Made by a program: the position numbers and the translations under genes. The notes beneath the pieces were generated by a model. It was given only the letters and a program-made list of their open reading frames with translations, had not been told where the DNA came from and did not search any database. Source: Enterococcus moraviensis ATCC BAA-383 (GTDB lineage: Bacteria > Bacillota > Bacilli > Lactobacillales > Enterococcaceae). Taken from it: 64,000 nucleotides of DNA. This document shows, in pieces, positions 53,259 to 62,000 of this stretch. Each line of letters begins with the position of its first letter. The stretch's first letter is position 1. The stretch lies in the NCBI RefSeq assembly GCF_000407445.1, contig NZ_ASWB01000001.1:868001-932000 (forward strand), written 5' to 3'.

Positions 53259-53586
53259 CTAATTTTTTCCCCGTCTGTTCTTCATAGATCCGTTCCATAT
53301 TTGGAAATCCTTGCACCAAAAATTCTTTGACTTCTGTAACATTATCTATAATCATGTTCAAATCTGAATACAATCCTACAAAACTAGAAACTAGTTCTTC
53401 AGCATCTTTTGATTCCATGCTATTTAATGTGTTAATTGTATTTTTTAAATTGGACAGTTCCGTGTACATCCCTTCAGTATTTTCTTTAAGTTCTAGAATT
53501 TCACTAGCATCAAAAATCTTATTTTCATATAATCTATTGACCTTCAGTAGTAGCTCTATTATTTTTTTTAAATCATCTGTTAACAT
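53251..53586 (-). CDS. Putative immunity protein for the intact LXG toxin
   Basis: A 111-residue helical protein (MLTDDLKKIIELLLKVNRLYENKIFDASEILELKEN...). Its ATG overlaps the toxin stop by one base, so it is coupled to the toxin. Soluble, acidic, no signal peptide: consistent with cytoplasmic protection. No family recognised. Confidence 0.75.
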   Translation of the reverse strand: MLTDDLKKIIELLLKVNRLYENKIFDASEILELKENTEGMYTELSNLKNTINTLNSMESKDAEELVSSFVGLYSDLNMIIDNVTEVKEFLVQGFPNMERIYEEQTGKKLDS

Positions 53587-55034
53587 TATGGAATTCTCCT
53601 TCCTTGACTAACGGCTGCAGCTGTTTTTTTTGCGTTCATTGATCCATCTAAATTTAATACATATCTTATCTTGCCCTGTTTGTCAAACACTTCCAAATGG
53701 TCCATATGATAGCCATCTAAATAGAATTGATCACCTTTTCGAATATATTCTGAAACCTTTTTATCTACTTTATAAACAGATTGACCATCGTAATTTTTCT
53801 TTGTTTTGGATACTTTCCCTTTAATCTTAGAGCCAAATTCTGTTTCAAAGAACTCTTTCATATTCTCTATCTTAGGTACATTCCCTTGATATTTCCCATC
53901 TTTCAAACTACCAAAAGCATTAAGAAATGTTCCAATACCATGACCAGAGATAGCAAGACCACTAGCATTTATCGCTGGAATTGTGGTTACAGATGCTCCA
54001 CCAGTTCCTGGTGCCAAAAGTAAGGAACCTAAAGTGCCACCACCCATCCAAATAGTGCCGCCGACAAACTCTGCACCACCTTGAAACAATGAAAATAAAT
54101 CCGCCAGAATCTGACCATTTGCGTATCCACTAGTTCCTGACAGGTGAGGATTAACTTGTCTTTCACCAAATAGTTCATTTAAAATTGACTTTCCGTTATT
54201 GTTGGCCCATTGATCGAGAAATCCTGATCCTAAACCTCTCAACCCTTTTATATCTTCTAATTGAATCATTCCTTGTATTTCTTTTGTTCTTTTTGGATCA
54301 AATTCTCCATTCACAAACACACCAATTAAATTGCCTGCTTCGTCAAATTGATAGCCAATTTTTTGATTGGCCTGTTCAAATGCTTTCAATTTCGCATCAA
54401 TCTTCTTCTGTCGTTTATCCCAAGCTTGTCCAATCGGTTTTGTCCAAGACAAACTCATTCTCGATAATTCGAATGTTCCCGAAGCTGAATTCCACGCTGC
54501 ACCTTTTTCAACCTCCGCTAGTCCTGCATCTAAATTAGCTAACTGTGCTTCAAAATCCGCAAACAAACTGGGAGAACTGGCATTAAAATCATACAAATTC
54601 TGCAGTTTTTCTTCATTTTTTTGAATCGAACTTTGTACGCCCATATAACGTTGTTCCATGCGTTGGTTTGGTTCTTTTTCTTTATCCATCGTACGTGCCA
54701 TATTTTCGAGTAAGGCTTGCCCTTGCGCAATTTCTGCTTTTATTTGTTCTTCGATGACATCACAGGTATCCACTGATGATTGAAATTCTTCAGGAAATTT
54801 ACTATGCGCTTCCACTAAGGCTTCACATGCTAGTATAAACCCACTGGCCAAAGATGGATAGACCGCTGAGAAATAAAGTTTCGCTGAATCGTATGTTTTA
54901 CTGGAAAGCGGCGCATTCATAAAGGCATTCACGCTATCTTTCAGTGTACCGCAAAACTGAATATATTCATTGGCCATTTGTTTGGCAGCGGCACTTTGTG
55001 ATTTTACTTCGCCTACATAAAAATCAATAGCCAT
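53586..55034 (-). CDS. LXG-domain type VII secretion toxin
   Basis: A 482-residue polymorphic toxin. The N-terminal LXG domain (MAIDFYVGEVKSQSAAAKQMANEYIQFC..., about 1-210) is helical and mediates T7SS export. A glycine-rich linker follows (GGAEFVGGTIWMGGGTLGSLLLAPG, about 290-330). The C-terminal ~95 residues (YKVDKKVSEYIRKGDQFYLDGYHMDHLEVFDKQGKIRYVLNLDG...SQGRRIP) form a toxin domain with a DxxH...E arrangement and a terminal GRR, reminiscent of colicin E3-like ribonucleases; low confidence. The ATG at 55034 has GGAGG 9 bases upstream and overlaps the preceding gene by 11 bases. Confidence 0.88.
   Translation of the reverse strand: MAIDFYVGEVKSQSAAAKQMANEYIQFCGTLKDSVNAFMNAPLSSKTYDSAKLYFSAVYPSLASGFILACEALVEAHSKFPEEFQSSVDTCDVIEEQIKAEIAQGQALLENMARTMDKEKEPNQRMEQRYMGVQSSIQKNEEKLQNLYDFNASSPSLFADFEAQLANLDAGLAEVEKGAAWNSASGTFELSRMSLSWTKPIGQAWDKRQKKIDAKLKAFEQANQKIGYQFDEAGNLIGVFVNGEFDPKRTKEIQGMIQLEDIKGLRGLGSGFLDQWANNNGKSILNELFGERQVNPHLSGTSGYANGQILADLFSLFQGGAEFVGGTIWMGGGTLGSLLLAPGTGGASVTTIPAINASGLAISGHGIGTFLNAFGSLKDGKYQGNVPKIENMKEFFETEFGSKIKGKVSKTKKNYDGQSVYKVDKKVSEYIRKGDQFYLDGYHMDHLEVFDKQGKIRYVLNLDGSMNAKKTAAAVSQGRRIP
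54394..54905 (-). repeat. 512-bp near-identical repeat, copy 1 (intact LXG gene)
   Basis: The partner of 52615-53126, offset 1779 bp, within the LXG helical domain of the intact toxin. About 99 percent identical by direct comparison. Confidence 0.88.
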
Positions 55035-55401
55035 AGCGATTGTCCTCCGCCTCTTCTCCATTAGAGAACAACTGCTTACGCTCAATGTACAATTCCTCTT
55101 CTAGATCCCTTAACCTTACTTCTTTACTTACTAAATACTCTGCCGTATCTTCTAAGCGTTGACGATCATATTGATGTAGATGGTTCGCTTCTTCATCTAA
55201 TACCATAAAGTGGCTGATCAATTGAGAGCCTTGGTTATTGCCAATCAACTCCTGATAATATCGTTGTTCTTGTTGATGAATTGAAAAATAATCCGCTTCC
55301 AAATCTTCTAGCTCACGAATCTTGCGACGATTCTCATCTTGATCTATTCCTACTTGCCGTAATTGTTGATTAATTTTCAATTCTTTTTCATCTTCATTCA
55401 T
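55024..55401 (-). CDS. LXG-associated helical protein, DUF3958-like (Lap2)
   Basis: A 125-residue coiled-coil protein (heptad-rich IRELEDLEADYFSIHQQEQRYYQELIG, then DRQRLEDTAEYLVSKEVRLRDLEEELYIERKQLFSN). It fits DUF3958, one of two small helical partners that bind LXG domains and guide them to the type VII channel. ATG overlaps the Lap1 stop by 4 bases and its own stop overlaps the toxin start, so all three are coupled. Assignment is by size, helical content and position. Confidence 0.75.
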   Translation of the reverse strand: MNEDEKELKINQQLRQVGIDQDENRRKIRELEDLEADYFSIHQQEQRYYQELIGNNQGSQLISHFMVLDEEANHLHQYDRQRLEDTAEYLVSKEVRLRDLEEELYIERKQLFSNGEEAEDNRYGY

Positions 55402-55712
55402 TCGCGTTTTCCACCTCCAAGAGTTGGAGAAAATAATGGTAGCTCAAAACTTTTTTTGATTTTTTGATCGATTATACTGAATTCTTGTGCTACAGAATGA
55501 ATATTATTACCATCACGAGCAATTGCGTTTGATACACGCTGTCCCCTGCTATGAATACTTGCTAAACTGTTTTTTGCATTATTATTTCCATTGACTGTCG
55601 TTCGTTCCGCCCTGCTTGTCACTTCGTTCACAGATAAAAATCCACTTGCTGCTTGACTAAGCTGAGCTGAAACCCCTCCTGCCACGGTTAGGCTGCTTTT
55701 GATTCCCGACAT
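55398..55712 (-). CDS. LXG-associated protein, DUF3130/SACOL2603-type WXG-like (Lap1)
   Basis: A 104-residue helical protein (MSGIKSSLTVAGGVSAQLSQAASGFLSVNEVTSRAERTTVNGNNNAKNSL...AQEFSIIDQKIKKSFELPLF). Size, the N-terminal serine/glycine-rich helix and position first in an LXG operon fit the TIGR04197/DUF3130 family of type VII secretion partners. The ATG at 55712 has GAGGGG 8 bases upstream; the longer frame to 55772 lacks an SD. It probably carries the export signal in complex with the toxin. Confidence 0.75.
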   Translation of the reverse strand: MSGIKSSLTVAGGVSAQLSQAASGFLSVNEVTSRAERTTVNGNNNAKNSLASIHSRGQRVSNAIARDGNNIHSVAQEFSIIDQKIKKSFELPLFSPTLGGGKRE

Positions 55713-56077
55713 TTTACAAACCCCTCTACCTTGTTTTTTACCTTTTCGTACTTCAAACCCCTTAACTTTCATTTTGCCATATTTATATGCCTTATAGTTA
55801 TCAAATATTTCTAGATGCTATAAAAAAATTGCGAATTTGAAAATTTTAATGAAATATTTCTAAAAAATACATAAAAAAATAAAATAGTATATCGAATTTC
55901 AACCAGTCAATCCTATTTTAAACTCCGGGAATCTATTCATTTATTTAGTCTCTTAAACAGTCATTATATTCAAAAAAAAATGAAAAACCAAAGAAACCGT
56001 ATAACTACGGTTTCTCTGGCCTCTATGATACGCACTGAAATAGCAGACAGTATTTTATTTATACATTGAATACTTTG
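55713..56077. other. LXG operon leader and adhesin terminator region, no gene
   Basis: 365 bp with no supported gene. An 11-bp direct repeat AAATATTTCTA occurs at 55803-55813 and 55852-55862. On the minus strand TTGACT followed after 18 bp by TATTTT (near 55880-55910) is a weak promoter candidate. The adhesin terminator lies at 55992-56015. Confidence 0.45.
55992..56015 (-). terminator. Terminator after the giant adhesin gene
   Basis: Perfect 9-bp stem AGAAACCGT/ACGGTTTCT with a 6-base loop, about 60 bp past the stop, minus-strand tail TTTGGTTTTTC. Confidence 0.75.
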
Positions 56078-59000
56078 TTAAGTTCTCCTTTTTTTCCGTT
56101 GCTCTACATTTACGACTATTCCTGTCGCTAACATCGCAAACCCAATAAATAATGCGGAATTTGACACTGTTTCTCCTGCCTTTGGAAGATCTGGTTTTTT
56201 CGGAACTTCTTTTTCTGGCACGATAGGTACCTCGGGTTTATCAGGTGGATTGATGTGATCATCCACGGTCGCTATGTTTTTGATTTGTTTTCCTATAGCG
56301 GCTTCTTTATTGATTTTGACTGTAAACACGATAGAACGGGTTTTCGTATCGCTGATTGTTGGGTATTCAGCGATTACTTTTCCGTCTTTTACCATTAAAC
56401 TTGTTGGTTTTGGTTCGTCGCCTTCACTTTTCACGCTGTTTTCTACATAGGTCAACCCCTTTGGTAGGTCGTCTGTGACTGTGACTTGATTCAATAGGCT
56501 ATTTTCTACCGTATTACGGAAACTGATACGGTACTCTACTTCTTCACCAATTGCCACTTTTTGTTTAGTAACTGTTTTGCTACTTTCTAGTTTTCCTACA
56601 GGTGGTTCTGGTGTTACTGGTACTTCTGGCTCATCTGGCGGGTTCGTGTGATCATCGATTTTCGCTTTATTGATGATTGGTTGGCCAGAGATGGCTTCTT
56701 TGTTAACTTTCACTTTAAAGGTAATCGAACGGGTTTTGGTATCACTGATTGTTGGATATTCAGCAATTACCTTTCCGTCTTTCACCGTTAAACTTGTCGG
56801 TTTTGGCTCATCGCCTTCACTGTTGAAACTATTTTCTACGTAGGTCAACCCTTTTGGTAAATTGTCTGTGACTGTGACTTGGCTCAAGAGACCATTTTTT
56901 ACTGTATTGCGGAAACTGATGCGGTATTCGATTTCTTCATCGATTTTAACGGTCTTTTTATTGACTGTTTTCTCGCTTTCTAGTTTCCCTAGCGGTTGTT
57001 CTGGTGTCACGGGTACTTCGGGTTCATCAGGTGGATTCGTGTGATCATCGATTTTGGCTTTGTTGATGATGGGTTGGCCAACTACTGCTTCTTCGTTGAT
57101 CGTCACTTTGAACACGATGGAACGGGTTTTTGTATCACTGATCGTTGGGTATTCAGCGGTTAGTTTGCCGTCTTTTACCGTTAAGCTTGTCGGTTTTGGC
57201 TCATCTCCCTCACTTTTCACACTGTTTTCTACATAGGTTACGCCCTTTGGTAGGGTATCCGTGACGGTGACTTGGTTTAAAATGCCATTAGTGATTTTGT
57301 TGCGGAACGTGATACGGTATTCGATTTCTTCACCGATTTTTGGTGCTTGGTTATTGACTGTTTTCGTACTTTCTAATTCCCCCGGTGTTTCCGCTGGTGT
57401 CACGGGGACTTCTGGCTCATCGGGTGGATTTGTGTGGTCATCGATTTTGGCTTTGTTGATGATTGGTTGTCCAACTACGGCTTCTTCGTTGACCGTCACT
57501 TTGAACACGATGGAACGTGTTTTGGTATCGCTGATTTTTGGGTATTTTGCGACTAGTTTGCCATTTGTCATGGTTAAGCTTGTCGGTTTTGGCTCATCGC
57601 CCTCACTGGTTAAACTACCTTCCACATACGTTAAGCCTTTTGGTAACACATCGGTGACGGTGACTTGGTTTAAAACACCTTTTGCTATTTTGTTATTGAA
57701 ATTGATTCGATATTCGATTTCTTCCCCAATTTTCGGTGCTTGGTTATTAACTGTTTTCGTACTTTGTAATTCGCCAGGGGTTTCTACTGGTGTCACTGGG
57801 ACTTCTGGTTCATCTGGCGGATTTGTGTGGTCATCGATTTTGGCTTTATTGATGATCGGCTGTCCGATAACGGCTTCTTCGTTGACCGTCACTTTGAATA
57901 CGATCGAACGAATGTTAGTGTCGGTGATTTTCGGGTATTCTGCGACCAACTGGCCATTTGTTATGGTTAAGCTTGTTGGTTTGGGATCAGCGCCTTCACT
58001 GGTCAAGCTGCCTTCTACGTACGTTACTCCTTTTGGTAGAGTATCGGTGACTGTGACTTGGTTTAGGACACCATTCGGGATTTTATTGTTGAAATGAATT
58101 CGATATTCGATTTCATCCCCGATTTTTGGTGCTTGATTGTTGACTGTTTTCGTGCTTTCTAGTTCGCCGGGTGTTTCGACTGGTGTGACTGGGACTTCTG
58201 GTTCGTTCGGTGGATTGGTGTGATCGTCGATTTTGGCTTTGTTTACGATTGGTTCACCGACTTTTGCTTCTTCGTTTACTTTGACTTTAAAGACTATCGT
58301 ACGAGATTTGTTATCACTGATTTTTGGATATTCAGCGACTAGTTTGCCATTTTCCATCGTTAAACTTGTCGGTTTGGGTTCATCGCCTTCGCTTGTTACA
58401 CTGCCTTCTACGTACGTTACGCCTTTTGGTAGCGTGTCGGTCACGGTGACTTGGTTTATGACACCATTTGTAAGGTTGTTGCGGAAGGTAATGCGGTATT
58501 CGATCTCATCACCGATTTTTGGTGCTTGATCGTTTACTGATTTTGTCACGTCCAATTGTCCAGGTGTTTCGACTGGGACAACTGGGATTTCAGGCTCATC
58601 GGGCGGATTGACATGATCATCTACGGTGATTTTATTCACGATTTTTTGCCCGACGATGGCTTCTTCGTTGACTTTGACTTTAAAGACAATCGTACGTACT
58701 GTTGTGTCTTGGATTTTTGGGTATTCCGCAATGACTTTACCATTCGCCATCGTTAAACTTGTTGGCTGCGGATCAGCACCTTCGCTGGTTAAACTGCCGT
58801 CTACATAGGTCATGCCTTTTGGTAAATTATCTGTAACCGTCACTTGATTCAAGACGCCATTGGTGATTTTATTACGGAAAGACAAGCGATATTCCACTTC
58901 GTCCCCAATTTTCGGTGATTGGTTATTTACCGATTTAGTGCTTTCTAATTCACCGGGCGTTTCGACTGGTGTGACGGGCACTTCTGGTTCATCTGGTGGA

Positions 59001-62000
59001 TTGGTGTGATCATCGATGATCGCTTTATTGACGATTGGTTGTCCGACTACCGCTTCTTCGTTCACGCGGACTTTGAACACAACAGAGCGGACGGTATTGT
59101 CGTCGATTTTTGGGTATTCAGCGGTCATTTTGCCATTTTCCATGATCAAGCTTGTTGGCATCGGATCAGCGCCTTCACTGGTTAGGCTACCTTCTACATA
59201 GGTCAAGCCTTTTGGTAAGGTGTCGGTCACAGTGACTTGATCAATTACACCATTTGTGACTTTGTTACGGAAACTAATACGATATTCGATTTCATCTCCG
59301 ATTTTTGGTGCTTGATGATTGACTGATTTCGTTACGTCTAATTGTCCCGGTGTGACAACGGGTGTGACGGGCACTTCTGGTTCGTCAGGCGGATTCGTAT
59401 GATCATCTATTTTCGCTTGATTGACGATCGGTTGTCCGACTACCGCTTCCTCATTTACGGTGACTTTGAAACGAATCGTTCGTATGCTTGTATCCTTGAT
59501 TTCAGGATATTCAGCGACAAGTTGGCCATTTTCCATCGTTAAGCTTGTAGGTTGTGGATCAGCGCCTTCACTGGTCAAACTTCCGTCTACATAGGTCAAG
59601 CCTTTTGGTAAGGTATCAGTCACGGTGACTTGGTTTAAGACACCGTTCGTGATTTTATTACGGAACGTGATGCGATACTCGATTTCGTCACCGATTTTCG
59701 GTGCTTGATTATTCACTGATTTGCTACTTTCCAATTCGCCTGGTGTGATGACTGGCACGATCGGCACTTCTGGTTCATCGGGCGGATTGGTGTGATCATC
59801 GATTTTGGCTTTATTGACGATTGCTTCGCCAATTTTTGCTTCATCGTTGACCTTGACTTTGAAAACGATCGAACGGACTTTAGTGTCATTGATCATACCG
59901 TATTCAGCAGTCAATTGACCATTTTCCATGGTTAAGCTTGTAGGCTTCGGATCGTCTCCTTCACTGGTTAAGCTGCCTTCAACGTAGGTTACCCCTTTTG
60001 GCAAAGTATCCGTTACGGTAACTTGGTTTAAAACACCGTTCGTGATTTTATTTCGGAATGTGATACGGTATTCGACTTCGTCACCAATTTTTGGTGCTTG
60101 ATCATTGACGGATTTGGTGACATCTAATCGTCCAGGTGTTTCAACAGGTGTTACTGGAATTTCTGGTTCATCGGGCGGATTGACATGGTCATCTACAGTT
60201 ATCTTGTTTACGATTTTTTGTCCAACAATAGCTTCTTCATTGACTTTGACTTTAAAGACAATGGTTCGTACTGTTGTATCTTGAATTTTTGGGTACTCTG
60301 CAACGACTTTTCCGTCAGTCATGGTTAGACTAGTCGGTTGCGGGTCAGCGCCTTCGCTGGTTAAACTGCCGTCTACATAGGTCATGCCTTTTGGTAAATT
60401 ATCCGTCACTGTGACTTGATTTAAGACACCATTCGGAATTTTATTACGAAAAGACAAACGATATTCGACTTCATCCCCAATTTTCGGTGATTGGTTGTTG
60501 ACGGATTTGGTACTTTCTAATTCTCCGGGTGTTTCTACTGGTGTGACTGGGACTTCTGGTTCATCGGGTGGATTCGTGTGATCATCGATTTTGGCTTTGT
60601 TGATGATCGGTTGTCCGACTACTGCTTCTTCATTGACACGAACTTTAAAGGAAATGGTGCGTGTTTCGGTATCGGCGATTTTTGGGTATTCAGCGGTTAC
60701 TTGGTCCTTTACAACCGTTAATGTGGTTGGTTTAGGATCAGGTCCTGCACTTGTGACACTGTTTTCGATATAGGTTAAGCCTTTTGGTAAGGTATCGGTC
60801 ACGGTTACTTGGTTTAAAATACCCTTTGGTACGGTGTTTTTAAATTGAATCGTGTATTCTATTTCGTCGCCGATTTTTGGCGATTGATTGTTGACTGTTT
60901 TTGAGCTTTCTAGTTTGCCGACAAGTTCTTCTGGGGCGATTTTTACCTCTACGATATTGGATGTGTTCTCGATCATCGTATTTGTGGCAGAATCTACGCC
61001 TTGGAATGTGGCACTATTTGGAATCAGTTCTTCTCCTTTGGCTGTATCATTGATTTTTGCTTGAAATTCGTAGACTGTTTCCGCGGTCGTTCCTTTGTAG
61101 CTACCGCCTTGTGTAGCGTTGGCGCCCTCTCCTACACGAAACGTGATTGCACGATCTGCTGCTGTGTATTCCCCTTGGTCATCGCCTGTGGCATCTGTTT
61201 TATTGCCAGCATTTGGACCACTTACGATGGATAAGCTGCCGGGTACATAATCTAAACGGCTATCTAATTGGTCTTTAGAAAGACTGTTGACCGCTTCTGT
61301 GTTTTCTTTCGTATTTTTGAGATGGACACGATAGGTTACGGTATCCCCGATTTTATACGTTTCTTTTGGATTTATAATTTCTTTGGTGACTTCAAGTTCG
61401 GGTGTTTCCGCATTGATTGAAAATCCAATCGCATTGGTTGAGTAATCATCTCCGCTACTGGTTGTTTTAAAGTTAATTTGTTTCTGACTGTTAGTGATGA
61501 TCCCTTCTGGTAAGGTCAAACGATCGACATCGATATCTAAAAAATTGGGAAAGCCAGGATTAAATTGACCCGGATATTTATCCACCATGTGTTGATCGTT
61601 ATCTGAAACGGTTCCGTTCATGACATTACCGACTGGGTTGATTGTATTGCTGATATTGACCCAAGTTCCTGCACTATTTTGGATTTGAGCATTATCACCT
61701 GTGAAAAATTTGTCTCCTTGAACGGTAAACCACGTCACGATTGGGTTTAATTTTCCTTGTTTAGAGGTTAAAAAGTCTTTCATGACAAATTCATTGTTGG
61801 TTCCAGCTTTGTTCCCTCTAGCGCCATAATAGACATTGAAGGCACGGGATCGTTTGGCTTGGTCTTTGGTCACGATAAATAAACTCCAACCACTGAAGTT
61901 GAAACTTTGAAATTTGCCTTGTAGGAAATCGGTCATCGGAATATCTGCTAATGTGTATGCACCAGTCGCACTTTTATCCCCTTGAAGGATCGAGGTCACA

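Noticed and set aside
49625-55712. Type VII secretion machinery genes beside the toxins
   Set aside because: All frames in the locus are toxins, immunity proteins or small helical partners; no FtsK/SpoIIIE ATPase or membrane channel gene is present.
57261-58097. Plus-strand open frame of 278 codons, and several like it, inside the adhesin repeats
   Set aside because: It is the antisense frame of the tandem repeats, is itself repetitive, has no RBS and recurs in every repeat.
56220-60930. CRISPR-like periodicity
   Set aside because: The repeats are ~390 bp, contiguous, in frame and protein-coding, with no short spacers; no cas genes are present.
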